Position numbers and translations under genes: made by a program. DNA of 64,000 nucleotides from Amphibacillus jilinensis Y1 (GTDB taxonomy: Bacteria > Bacillota > Bacilli > Bacillales > Amphibacillaceae), in NCBI RefSeq assembly GCF_000306965.1, contig NZ_JH976440.1:23653-87652 (forward strand), read 5' to 3'. Positions 36,052 to 45,984 of the stretch are shown here, one piece after another. The stretch's first letter is position 1, and the number at the start of each line of letters is the position of its first letter. The notes below the pieces were generated by a model. That model worked only from the letters and a program-made list of their open reading frames with translations. It was not told where the DNA came from and did no database searches.

Positions 36052-36146
36052 ACCCCCCTGTTAGAAACGGGGGGTAAAGCGTGGCTAAAGCCACGCAGGC
36101 TTCGCCCAGCACGGCGGCTTCCGCGTTGCACGCCACCGCACTGGGC
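36052..36146 (-). other. origin of transfer (oriT), module 2
   Basis: Between tcpA and mobT copies, read on the minus strand: GCCCAGTGCGGTGGC.. hairpin to GCTGGGC, GCGTGGC/GCCACGC, and ACCCCCCGTTTCTAACAGGGGGGT. The nick-region motif differs from module 1 by one base (A to G), while the long hairpin differs in its middle, which could give relaxase specificity. Confidence 0.8.
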
Positions 36147-36151
36147 AGCCT

Positions 36152-37492
36152 TTATGACACTAACTTTCCAATTTCTTTTAGAAAATCATGACCTTTTGGG
36201 ACAAGAGGTGTATAAAATTCAGAAATGACATTATCCCCTTTATCAACATACCCTCGGCCTTTAATCTGTTTTAAGAAAAACTGTTTTTGTACATCGCTGC
36301 CGAAAAGCATACCATATCCGAGTTCACCCATTCTACCTAATCCTACTCGAAAGTTAAATTGATCCCTTATTCCATCTCCAAGATATTTTGCATCTGGACG
36401 TTGACAAGCAAGAATAAGGAAGAATCCAGATTGGCGCCCTAACATAACAATCTGTTTTAGTTTGGTTAACACCGCTGTATTTTCCTTAGAAGCAAGCATT
36501 TCCATAAATGCTACATACTCGTCAAAAATTAAAAAGTGGGGAGATAGGCCCAAATAAGCATAGTTTTCTCCTGTTTTATAGTTAGGCATCTGTTTCATTT
36601 CTTCACTACGGGCCATCATAAATTCATAAAACTCATCGATACAGATTATCATATCTTCCTTTTTGTAGTACACATCAGGCATCACAGTAGCTAAGTCGGC
36701 TAAATCGGCATTTTTCGGATCTAAAATATACAATTTTGCATCTGTTTTGAGTAACGCTTCAATCAATGTAAGAATAAAATAGCTTTTTCCTCCGCCTGTT
36801 CCACCAGCAATTAACATATGTGGCAGCTTATCATACTCCCAATCCATTGATTTCATAAGCTTTAGGCGTCCATTTTGTGCAACAACTTCATCAATCGAAA
36901 TACGGTTCGCAATCATATCATAGAAAAGTACATACTCCACATAGGAATCATGTAACTCTTTTGATACCAATTCACAATACAGACCACTTTCTAATTTGGT
37001 TTCTAAATGTAAAAGGGGTTCTTGATATTTACCAAGCGTTATTTCCACTTGAATATACAATAATCCTTTTTCATACCGATAATACATCTTTAGAAAATGG
37101 CTGATTTTTTCCTTCGTTTTATTGGATGGAATATCCTTAAAAAAGCCTTCTTGTGTAAGTTGTTTTGTTTCATACCATCCGTTCTCCAAAATCATTTTTG
37201 CGAGCTTTTGACGGTGAATGACTTGTTTTATTTTGTCATACCGATAGCGATAATAGAGATATGCACATCCAGCAGTCAAGGCAAGACTAATTAACAAGGT
37301 CACCAATCCATAGGTGCTGATAAAGTGTCCTTGAAAGTCATCCAATTGCCATGTGGTAGAGAGTAAAAAGGGCAGATGAAAGAGAATAAAGGAAACGAGC
37401 CATATACCAACCAGCCCAAAGAATATAAATTGAAAAACGAGGGAAGCATCTTTTTCCTTAATGCGTTTCCCTCGTCCTTTGAAAATATTCAT
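36152..37492 (-). CDS. FtsK/SpoIIIE-type coupling protein (TcpA-like), module 2
   Basis: 446 aa with the same domain order as 28518-29855: two membrane helices, Walker A GGTGGGKS and Walker B FLIFDEY. The N-terminal helix region and the loop after the FDEY motif (one extra residue, MLASKENTAVL) are the most divergent parts. It overlaps the orf22-like stop by 1 nt. Confidence 0.87.
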   Translation of the reverse strand: MNIFKGRGKRIKEKDASLVFQFIFFGLVGIWLVSFILFHLPFLLSTTWQLDDFQGHFISTYGLVTLLISLALTAGCAYLYYRYRYDKIKQVIHRQKLAKMILENGWYETKQLTQEGFFKDIPSNKTKEKISHFLKMYYRYEKGLLYIQVEITLGKYQEPLLHLETKLESGLYCELVSKELHDSYVEYVLFYDMIANRISIDEVVAQNGRLKLMKSMDWEYDKLPHMLIAGGTGGGKSYFILTLIEALLKTDAKLYILDPKNADLADLATVMPDVYYKKEDMIICIDEFYEFMMARSEEMKQMPNYKTGENYAYLGLSPHFLIFDEYVAFMEMLASKENTAVLTKLKQIVMLGRQSGFFLILACQRPDAKYLGDGIRDQFNFRVGLGRMGELGYGMLFGSDVQKQFFLKQIKGRGYVDKGDNVISEFYTPLVPKGHDFLKEIGKLVS

Positions 37493-37872
37493 TATTTATC
37501 CTTATCAGGAGTAGACTTTGAAACATGACTAGTCGATGTTGTCGCTTTTCCCTTTAAGACTAAATCATCTGCCTTGATGTACCAATCGACATCAGCACCA
37601 CGAAAAGTCGCATTTGCGACGGTATCTGCGACAGGATTTATAAGCTCTACTTCCGCATTGTAATCAAATTCTTTCAAAGGCACAGAAGCAGGAATACTTA
37701 CTTGAATCATGCGACCTTGTTCATGAGACTTTAAATCATACGTGCGTTCTTTGACTTCCGATGATACCGTGCCATCCTCATTTTGAAGAAACACTTCACG
37801 ACGTAATGCCGAAAATTTTAATAAACCAAACGTTTTTTCCTTATCAATGACAATACCTTGTGCTAATCTCAT
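37492..37872 (-). CDS. Tn916 Orf22-like conjugation protein, module 2
   Basis: 126 aa, the partner of 28135-28512, with a diverged Ser/Thr/Lys-rich C-terminal tail. AAGGAGGAAT precedes the ATG, and the gap to the orf23-like stop is 13 nt. Confidence 0.8.
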   Translation of the reverse strand: MRLAQGIVIDKEKTFGLLKFSALRREVFLQNEDGTVSSEVKERTYDLKSHEQGRMIQVSIPASVPLKEFDYNAEVELINPVADTVANATFRGADVDWYIKADDLVLKGKATTSTSHVSKSTPDKDK

Positions 37873-37885
37873 GTGTTATTCCTCC

Positions 37886-38200
37886 TTATGCTTTGACCAT
37901 GTCATCTGCATGTAAGATATATTTTGCAAATCCGCGATCACCAATTTTATAGCCTTCTGCGGTTATTCTTGCATTCACTAATTTTACTTTTTCCTCATGT
38001 TCAAAAAACTTTTCTCCAGCTTCTTGTGGCAAGATCACCTCAATATCATCTGCACGTTGAATATTGGAATACAGATTATAACTGCGAGAAAGTGTTGTCA
38101 TACGTCCATTAATACGACGTTGTTCGACTTTACCTTCTCCTGCATATTCTAAATTCCCAAATGTTTTTTCCATATTCGGAATCACATATTTTAGTTCCAT
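37886..38200 (-). CDS. Tn916 Orf23-like conjugation protein, module 2
   Basis: 104 aa, about 91% identical by eye to 27809-28123. AAGAGAGG lies upstream of the ATG. It is the first gene of the inverted module. The 300 bp before it (38201-38501) shows no gene. Confidence 0.8.
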   Translation of the reverse strand: MELKYVIPNMEKTFGNLEYAGEGKVEQRRINGRMTTLSRSYNLYSNIQRADDIEVILPQEAGEKFFEHEEKVKLVNARITAEGYKIGDRGFAKYILHADDMVKA

Positions 38201-38501
38201 ATTTTTTACCTCTCTTCTTTTTAATAATTTGATTGAATTTTAAATACGTATGATGCTTAACTCGGAGTGGGGGAGATCGTCCTTTTCTGATTTGTACCAT
38301 AATATCAACCCCTTTCTGTATAAAAAACTAAATTTAAGCAAGAAAAAAGACATCCATTTCTGAACGTCCTGAAATAATTTTTTTAGTAATACCACCAATT
38401 AATTTAATATTCTAGAGAAAAAACTTTAAAATTTATCATTAGAAATTTGATAACTCTGACCCTTTTTGTTTTAAAAGAGCTGGAATTAATAGCTATTAAA
38501 A

Positions 38502-40292
38502 TTATTTATTATAGTTAAAAGTTACATTTTTTAATAAAGGAGTTGGAATCAAAGGTGTGCCGGATCTAGTAGTTAAATATCCTTCTTCCGAAAATAAATA
38601 TAAATTCCTTTTAGCCCTAGAACAAATAACATATAATAATTTCTTTGCGGAATTTTCCCCTTGATCATAACCATTAATCACTTCCTCCCAATGAGGAATC
38701 TTGCCTTTTAAAAGATTAATAGCTATAACGGTATCGTATTCCTCTCCTTTAACTTTATGTGCTGTCGTAATAGTAATTCCTTTATTTTGCTTAAACATTC
38801 TATAAAAACTGCCTAAATCTCTTGATAGAGAATTGTTATTTATTCTTTGAATCATATCTTTAAGAAACAATTCATATTGTTTGAAAATAGTAGGATTTAT
38901 TTCTTTACTGATTTTGAGCCGAGTAAATAATAAGTTCGTAACAAATTTATATAGCTCTACTCCGTCATTTTCAATAAATTTCTTTTTTGCTGAGTTAATT
39001 ATTTTTAACAGATCAAGATTAATAAATTGTTCTCCAATTTCTATACCAAATTCATTTGTAAAAATATTTAGGATTTCATTCGCAATAAATTTCCTTTTTC
39101 GAACCTTTATTCCGGGCTCTGTAAAATATAAGACAGCCAGTTTAAAAAAAGCACTATGATCATTTACTTTAATTGGCGATACAGTAATGGCATCAAAATT
39201 GCAAGTGGGCAATTCCTTTTTTAAATATTCACTCAAAGCAAACAGAGGATAGTGTTGGGGAGATATTACACAAATATCTTCCTCCGAAACATTATTTTCT
39301 AATCTTTCTAGTATAACTTTCTTAATTTTCTGTGGTAAGTCTTGCTTATTAATTTTGAAATTATACTTAATAATCCCAATCTCATCTCTATTAGATCCTC
39401 GACTCTCAATTCGATAGGGCATGCTTTGAAAATTTGAATAAAAGTCTACTAACCTTTGGGTAGAACGATAACATCCATGTAAAGTTTTTGGAATAAAAGT
39501 TTGGATGGTAACCTTTTCAAGTTCTTCTATTGATTTTGCTATTCCGTTTAGAGAACCATATATTGCTTGATCAATATCACCAACAAATAAAGTTTGAATT
39601 GATTTATTTCTCCTTGTAAGACTTCCAATTATTCCATATTGTAAATTTCGGGTGTCTTGAAACTCATCAACATAAATTGCTCGGATATTGTTAGCGATAT
39701 TAATAGTAACAATACTATTTTCAAATAAAATCCTGTAGGCTAAGAGTAGAATCATATCAAAGTCTATTTCTTTATTTTCCCTTAGAATTTCATGGTATAT
39801 TTCGGAAACTTTTGGATATTCTTCTTCAACAATTTCATGGTCCAATGAAAGAGATAAATCTATTTTCTCAAGCTCAAATGATTTTAGTTTCAAGTTCAAG
39901 ATTTCATTTATTTCATTGAGATATTCTCTTTTAGTATAATCATCAATAATTGTAAATCCTTTTGAGATTCTATCCAAATTCATTTTAAATGGGTATACTA
40001 TAAACTCCAAACAGAATTGATGAATCGTTCCAACCCATACATTATTCTCTTCTATTCCCAAGGTCTCTAACCGTTCCTTAATTTCATTAGCGGCTCTATT
40101 AGTGTAAGTAATTGCAATAATTTTTTTTAATGAATCTTTATATTTTGTTGCTTGGTACGCAATTTTCCTAGTTAGTACCCTAGTTTTTCCACTACCAGGA
40201 CAAGCAGTAACATAAAGATTATCATTGCTTTGAACTACACTTTTCTGCTCGGCATTTAAATCTTTTAAATATCGAGTAATTTCTTCTACCAT
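38502..40292 (-). CDS. UvrD/Rep-type helicase of Gabija-like system 2
   Basis: 596 aa with motif Q (LNAEQKSVV), Walker A ACPGSGKT (about 32-39), motif Ia TYTNRAANEIKERL, motif II YVDEFQDT, motif IV-like LHGCYRST and motif V/VI TTAHKVKGEEYDTVI and LLYVICSRAKRNLYLF. It is longer than the system 1 helicase and has a more complete superfamily 1 core. It overlaps the upstream nuclease gene by 7 nt, so the pair is one unit on the minus strand. Confidence 0.85.
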   Translation of the reverse strand: MVEEITRYLKDLNAEQKSVVQSNDNLYVTACPGSGKTRVLTRKIAYQATKYKDSLKKIIAITYTNRAANEIKERLETLGIEENNVWVGTIHQFCLEFIVYPFKMNLDRISKGFTIIDDYTKREYLNEINEILNLKLKSFELEKIDLSLSLDHEIVEEEYPKVSEIYHEILRENKEIDFDMILLLAYRILFENSIVTINIANNIRAIYVDEFQDTRNLQYGIIGSLTRRNKSIQTLFVGDIDQAIYGSLNGIAKSIEELEKVTIQTFIPKTLHGCYRSTQRLVDFYSNFQSMPYRIESRGSNRDEIGIIKYNFKINKQDLPQKIKKVILERLENNVSEEDICVISPQHYPLFALSEYLKKELPTCNFDAITVSPIKVNDHSAFFKLAVLYFTEPGIKVRKRKFIANEILNIFTNEFGIEIGEQFINLDLLKIINSAKKKFIENDGVELYKFVTNLLFTRLKISKEINPTIFKQYELFLKDMIQRINNNSLSRDLGSFYRMFKQNKGITITTAHKVKGEEYDTVIAINLLKGKIPHWEEVINGYDQGENSAKKLLYVICSRAKRNLYLFSEEGYLTTRSGTPLIPTPLLKNVTFNYNK

Positions 40293-42499
40293 GTTAAAAC
40301 CTCTGTACCTAAAATGTTAAGATAATTATCCATTTGATTGATAAAACGAACACTATCCTCATCTTCTTCAAAAAAACAATCTAAAAATTCATTAATGCCT
40401 TCTTTAATTTCATATTCATTATTTGAATCTATTTTATTTGTTATCTGGGCTATCTTTGAGTCTTTCTCTTTATCGTAGTAATTAAGCGTGTATAGTGCTA
40501 TTTTTTTATAAATTGAAATATCTACAGATTCTTGGCAAGCAAAAGCAATTGCATCTATAATGTAATGAGGAATTTTAGCTGCAATATCTAAATTTTGGCC
40601 AAGCTCTATTGCAAACCACCCTTTTCCAACTTCTCTAGCTAGCTTCAACATCGCTAAGTTTCGCATCAAAACATCTTGTCCCTCTAATTCACTGATATAT
40701 TTCTGGACTGTGGTTGGTCGGTCAAATGTGTCATCTAATATAGATTTAACATACTTCGTAATGTTCTTATTACTTTCAAGAAATTCCAATTCAAAAGTTG
40801 TATCAGCGTAGAATGTTTTAATCCACTTATTATCGTCAAATAATCGAGTTAGTTTCTCTTTTCTCTTCAGACCGTTATCTTCAGCAGTTTTTTTATATAG
40901 AGAATCTGTCTCCGGGATAACTTGTTTATCTAGATCGGTAACGATGGCACAGTTTCTTTTTATACGATCATCATGAAATAAACTGGCAACGTATTCAAAT
41001 GCCGTACTTCCCACGTTAATCAAACCAATTCCTAGCTCATCAAGATTTAAGCCAAAAACTTTTTTAATAATTTCGGGTATTATTATTTCTTCCGCATCAC
41101 CTTCAACTAAAACAACACCTTTTGAAAAAAGTAGGCCATTTCTCTTTACATCTAAATATCGTTCTACTGCTTTTATCAAATTTAAATTCTTTTTTTCAAG
41201 TCGTTGTTCAGCAAAAATGTTGAGGTATTTTGATGGTTGCATAACAATCGTACTGTTATTAAAAGATTTCAAGATATTCATTTTGGATATTTCAGATGCC
41301 TCAGCTAAATGAACTGAATGAGTAGTCATCAATATTTGGGTATAAGTTTTTTCAAGGCTCAACCCCTCAAACAAAGTCTTTTGAATATGATGATGAATAT
41401 GGGCTTCTGGTTCTTCTATCAACATTATATTTAGTAATTCTCTTGATCGACAAGCTTCAAATTCAACAATTTTCAAAGCTAAATAAATCATGTTTAAATG
41501 ACCTAATCCTAACAAGTCTAAATCAATATCTTCCTCTGGCCTCATTGAAAGAAACTTAGCAAGAGAACTCATATCATCTGATAAGGTAGATGATAAAAGT
41601 AGATTTGGAGAATATACTGACCCTAATATACCATTTAATTGGCGATTTAAATTTTCTCCAATATTCTTGATTTCTGGTACATTCGTGATTGTTGTATTTA
41701 AATTTTGAATAATTAATTTTAGGGTATCAATGTTCTCCACAGATATTTTAGATTCAATTGTTTCAACAATTCTTTTCACTGGATTTCTATGTTTTTTCAT
41801 TTCGCGAAGAACATCTCTAAGTGCATCAATATACACAACAGATATATGTTTAAAAACATCAGCCATATCAATTTTCGCCCCTAATAAAGCCTCGTCATCA
41901 TCATCTGGATCCGTTGCCTCATACGAGTTCAAGTCTCCCATTAATTGATAATAATTATCATCATGTGAAAAATCTAAATTTGATTTTGAAGTATAGAAAA
42001 ATTCATAATCAGTTAAACGTATAGAACTTCTTATTTCATCAAAAAGAATAGTATCATCTTTAGCATTAAATAATTGCTTTCGTATATTTTTATTGGGTCT
42101 GATATACAAATTAATGCTTCCTTTTTCTACTGAAGTATTTGAAATTAACCCCCGTAAAGCATTCGTATTTTCTACATCATCTATTTTATTCGCTGAATTA
42201 ACAGATAGACTTGCAAAAACCTCATTGTTCAATTCTTCCTCAGTGATTCCTTCAAAGGTAGCTGCAATAATTATCCATTCTCCTCGCCAACCACCATCAA
42301 TTTCACTGAAGAAGTCTGATTCCTTTAGTGTTTTATTGCTGTAATAATAACTATCATCTAATAAAATTCGTAAAGCTGTAAGAGCATTGGTTTTTCCAGC
42401 ATCGTTCTCTCCAATAATAGCATTAGTTTCTTTTATAAATTCAAAAATTTCGGACTTATAATTTCTGAAATTCCTTATTTGTAAGTTGGATAAATACAT
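40286..42499 (-). CDS. OLD-family ATP-dependent endonuclease of Gabija-like system 2
   Basis: 737 aa. ATPase domain: Walker A GENDAGKT (30-37), Walker B IMLIEEPEAHIHH and switch TTHSVHLAE. TOPRIM domain: VVLVEGDAEEIII and AIVTDLDK. The C-terminus extends about 130 residues beyond the TOPRIM part compared with system 1. Paired with a UvrD helicase this is Gabija-like, but the larger size leaves room for a related OLD/UvrD system. CTGACAAATG surrounds the start, with AAGGAGA 5' of it. Confidence 0.84.
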   Translation of the reverse strand: MYLSNLQIRNFRNYKSEIFEFIKETNAIIGENDAGKTNALTALRILLDDSYYYSNKTLKESDFFSEIDGGWRGEWIIIAATFEGITEEELNNEVFASLSVNSANKIDDVENTNALRGLISNTSVEKGSINLYIRPNKNIRKQLFNAKDDTILFDEIRSSIRLTDYEFFYTSKSNLDFSHDDNYYQLMGDLNSYEATDPDDDDEALLGAKIDMADVFKHISVVYIDALRDVLREMKKHRNPVKRIVETIESKISVENIDTLKLIIQNLNTTITNVPEIKNIGENLNRQLNGILGSVYSPNLLLSSTLSDDMSSLAKFLSMRPEEDIDLDLLGLGHLNMIYLALKIVEFEACRSRELLNIMLIEEPEAHIHHHIQKTLFEGLSLEKTYTQILMTTHSVHLAEASEISKMNILKSFNNSTIVMQPSKYLNIFAEQRLEKKNLNLIKAVERYLDVKRNGLLFSKGVVLVEGDAEEIIIPEIIKKVFGLNLDELGIGLINVGSTAFEYVASLFHDDRIKRNCAIVTDLDKQVIPETDSLYKKTAEDNGLKRKEKLTRLFDDNKWIKTFYADTTFELEFLESNKNITKYVKSILDDTFDRPTTVQKYISELEGQDVLMRNLAMLKLAREVGKGWFAIELGQNLDIAAKIPHYIIDAIAFACQESVDISIYKKIALYTLNYYDKEKDSKIAQITNKIDSNNEYEIKEGINEFLDCFFEEDEDSVRFINQMDNYLNILGTEVLTW

Positions 42500-42664
42500 T
42501 TGTCAGTCTCCTTATCAATATAATAGTTAATATAAGTCTATCATAAAGTAACTGACTTCTATATTCATACCAAGAAAATTATACCAATTTAACATTCCCT
42601 AATAGGCTCAACTCAAAAAATCTGCAGTTCAATTTACCAATGTCTACACACGTTAGTTTTTTAT

Positions 42665-43726
42665 CTATAATACTTCTGCAATACCAGCCATAATATATTC
42701 CGTACATGGTACGGCTATCGCATTTCCAATTGCTTTGTATCTAGCATAATCATTTATAGCTTCATCTCTATATCCAAAGGCTGTCCATCCCTCTGGTAAT
42801 CCCATCAAACGTTCACATTCTAATGGAGTAAGCTGACGAATAAATCCTTCTTTTTCTTCTCCTTCATACCAAAATGAAAAATAATTTACGGATCCTGCGA
42901 GCAAAGTGGGAAAAGGATCTCCTGTTCTTCCGAAACTGCCGTGAAACCCTTTTTCGTTTCTTTCCTTTGCCGTACTTCGCATACGTCTTTCTTGAAAGGG
43001 ACGGATGATGGGTATTTTCCCCCCTGCTTTTTGAGAAGATATTCTACTGGTAATGGTGGAGGACTGCCTGCTTTCTCCGCAAGACGTAAAAACCGATTTC
43101 AAATCACGGGCTTTAAATAATATTTCTGTGGCACGTGATCCTCCAAAATCTGCCACGAGAAAGATACGTCTTCTTCTTTGAGCAAGTGTGGGCCTTCCCC
43201 AATATTGGGCATCCAACAATCGCCAGGCTACATTAACATCATCCCTTGGACCATTCCAGCGTTTGCCCAGACTTCAGAAGCAGGCATTGGAATTTCGGTA
43301 TTTGTGAACGATTCAAGCACGGCCTTAAAATCCAGCCTGTTATTTGATGAAAAAGCTCCCATGACGTTTTTCCAAACAGCGATAACTGGATATGTTCCAT
43401 TCGTTGCACACCTCATTTCTTCTATAATTCGAATTGCATGATAAAATAAAACTAGATTGACTTCCTGTAAGACCTTCTCGTTTACCAATATTGGATAAGT
43501 TCTCACAAGGGGAACCAGATGTAATGATATGAACAGGTGGTATTTCTCCACCATTTACTTTTGTAATATCTCCTAAATGATGGATGTTAGGAAAATGTCG
43601 TTTCGTAATCGATATGGGAGCTTTTTCAATTTCACTTGCCCATATTGGTTGAATCCCATAACGGGAAGCAGCTAATGTAAATACACCAATACCATCAAAT
43701 AAACTTCCCAAAGTTAGTTTTGTCAT
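42665..43726 (-). pseudogene. cytosine-5 DNA methyltransferase broken by two frameshifts
   Basis: Three frames together make one m5C methyltransferase. Frame 1 (from 43726) has motif I LGSLFDGIGVFTLAA and catalytic motif IV SGSPCENLS. Frame 2 continues with FYHAIRIIEEMRC.. and PVIAVWKNVMGAFSS (ENV-like motif VI). Frame 3 has QRRRRIFLVADFGG (motif VIII) and YKAIGNAIAVP (motif X). The shifts fall at a T-run near 43455 and a G-run near 43230, so sequencing error is a real alternative to decay. No cognate restriction enzyme gene is adjacent. Confidence 0.85.
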
Positions 43727-43750
43727 ATTCCACCTTCTATTCTCCGATTT

Positions 43751-43787
43751 TAGGCGTAAAAAAAGACGTTCATTTTATTTGAACGCC
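43751..43787. terminator. hairpin upstream of the methyltransferase gene
   Basis: Imperfect arms around GACGTTCA and TTGAACGCCTT with flanking A- and T-runs allow terminator activity on either strand. The 43788-44078 region has no convincing gene; a 103-codon plus-strand frame there lacks a ribosome binding site and recognisable features. Confidence 0.5.
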
Positions 43788-44078
43788 TTACAATTTTTTA
43801 TTCTATTATGTTCCCACACCCCAGATCAATTACCACTGAAACGGTAATGTGGTTTTTCAGTACTTTATTTCTAGTTTTTTTCACCTTCTCCTACAAACAC
43901 GAAATGCTTGTGAAAGTGTTTAAAACTAAGGATTTCTATATAGTTTCTCTTTGTAGCAACGATACACACTCTACATGGGACGATTTGATAGAATTAATGT
44001 ATTTGCGATTTTTAACAAAATGGTCGTATGTGGAAACATATCGACTATTTTGTACGTTCGTGGGAACATGTCTACTTC

Positions 44079-45908
44079 TTAAGAATCGCCTACCAATATA
44101 TTATTTTCCAAAGCTTTAATTCGATGAAGTGCCGCATTGACTTCCCCTAAAATTCCTTTAACTTCATTCGTAATATTACAACGAAAAAGTCCATTTACAA
44201 TAGAAATAAACTCCATATTAATTCTTTTGTAATCATATCCCGTTTCAATAATATCATTTAATACATTTAAAACATATATCCAAAATTCTTTACTGAGAAG
44301 CTGATTTCTCAGTTCAAGCAACTCCTTTTTATTCCCCACTGTTTCATAAATTTTCTCGTAATACGGATTAACTATCCAATATGCAACTTGGATTGGACGG
44401 TATTTTTCAATAGAATCATAATTTGAAATAATTTTGTCACCTATCAAATCATTTAACAATGCACCAAAGCAGAGATGCTCAGACTTAATAACCTTTTTAT
44501 AATAATTTTGATACCCACTTATAAAACGATACATTTTTTCTGCTTCACTTTTTCTAGATAGCATATAAACAATCATATTCATGTCTAAAATCACTTCTAT
44601 AGCAAAAATTTCTGCCTGTGTACTATCTTTAAATATACTTTTATAGTTACCATGAGCTACCTTATTCCTAATAATATTATTAAAATAAAACATAAAATAT
44701 TCAACTGCTTCTGGATATATATCACTATTTACATCTTGTAAATATTTGATTTTTTCTCTCAAAACAGCTCCAGCATAAAGTTCTAACCTTGTAAATCGCC
44801 TGAATATTGTTGTATCCTTTAAGAAGTCCGCAAACATACCTTCTATTTGAATCGGTGCAATATTTCCTAAAATCTCGAATTCCCCTACACTATATAACTC
44901 TATACATTTTGTTAATATATCCTTTCTATCTCGTAAGCATATACTCTCAGCTACCATCTTTTTTAAATCTTCTATTATTAGATTTTCAGACATAAATTCC
45001 TTCAAGGATATTAAATATGCCTCTTGGTCATTTTCTTTTTGATATTGTAAGTCATTTATCTTTGGAATCTTATCTATTTCTATTTCATACTGTCTAACGC
45101 TTTCCTCTTCACTTAAGTTATATTGTGATGCATAAATTATTTTTCTGGCTTTTTCTATGGCAGTGTAAAATTTTGTTTTATAAAATAATGCATACGCCCT
45201 ATCAAGATTATCTTCAGTAATTTCTATAACATCTTTATATGTTATAAAAGAAACCGTTGCTTCCTTTATATCACTTTTTGACAATTTCAGAGCTTCTTCT
45301 CGTATTGCTATCTCAACACTATTTACATCATGTATATCGCAAAACTCCATTAATTTTTTCGTCATATACTCTACTGAGTATTCAATCATTTCTTTTCTTG
45401 TCCTCAATAAATTACATTCATTTCCATATCTATGCAATCTTAACTCATCACTACTTAAATCCCGCATAAATGATTGATTTGTTGAAACTGTCTTTAGTGA
45501 ATCACTATACGTCTTAAGGCTTTGAAGTCTATTATTAATATCTTCTTTTGCTTCATTAGCTTTCTGTAAAACTAAATTGTATTTCCGAACAAAAACTTCA
45601 TCATATTCTGTTTCCACTTCTCTCAACATATTGCTCGGTAACTTTTTTATACTAATAATCTTACATAGACTTTTATAATAATCAGCTATATTTTCAAATA
45701 CGGTTTCTTCATAAACCATAAATCGAATTACGTATTGAAGAAATGTATCTGTTGCTCCGCTGACCTGTGCTAAAGTTTTTTTATAATAGAATTCACCTAG
45801 TTCTTCAATTGTAGCGATAGAGAATATTTCAACATCAATACAATTTGCTAATTCACCTACTATGTATTTGTATAAATCATCATAAATAACTTTTTTATCA
45901 CTGTCCAT
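44079..45908 (-). CDS. large unknown protein with a HEPN-like R-x4-H motif
   Basis: 609 aa, mostly alpha-helical. Residues 408-422 read YFNNIIRNKVAHGNY, giving R414 and H419 in the R(N)x3-H arrangement used by HEPN ribonucleases, especially Apea-type ones. No other motif is recognised. GGGTGAC is a weak ribosome binding site. It is downstream of an unknown 278-aa gene on the same strand (76-nt gap), inside the island next to guaA. It could be an RNase effector of an undescribed two-gene defence system (an inference). The HEPN call rests on one motif. Confidence 0.6.
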   Translation of the reverse strand: MDSDKKVIYDDLYKYIVGELANCIDVEIFSIATIEELGEFYYKKTLAQVSGATDTFLQYVIRFMVYEETVFENIADYYKSLCKIISIKKLPSNMLREVETEYDEVFVRKYNLVLQKANEAKEDINNRLQSLKTYSDSLKTVSTNQSFMRDLSSDELRLHRYGNECNLLRTRKEMIEYSVEYMTKKLMEFCDIHDVNSVEIAIREEALKLSKSDIKEATVSFITYKDVIEITEDNLDRAYALFYKTKFYTAIEKARKIIYASQYNLSEEESVRQYEIEIDKIPKINDLQYQKENDQEAYLISLKEFMSENLIIEDLKKMVAESICLRDRKDILTKCIELYSVGEFEILGNIAPIQIEGMFADFLKDTTIFRRFTRLELYAGAVLREKIKYLQDVNSDIYPEAVEYFMFYFNNIIRNKVAHGNYKSIFKDSTQAEIFAIEVILDMNMIVYMLSRKSEAEKMYRFISGYQNYYKKVIKSEHLCFGALLNDLIGDKIISNYDSIEKYRPIQVAYWIVNPYYEKIYETVGNKKELLELRNQLLSKEFWIYVLNVLNDIIETGYDYKRINMEFISIVNGLFRCNITNEVKGILGEVNAALHRIKALENNILVGDS

Positions 45909-45984
45909 TTTGTCACCCGCAGTCCTGTAATATTTTTTCCGATATCATCCAATGTAAAACTAACATTTCATTTTTAGAATCGCG

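Noticed and set aside
43808-44119. 103-codon plus-strand frame
   Set aside because: It lacks a ribosome binding site and known motif, and it overlaps the end of the convincing 609-aa gene on the other strand.
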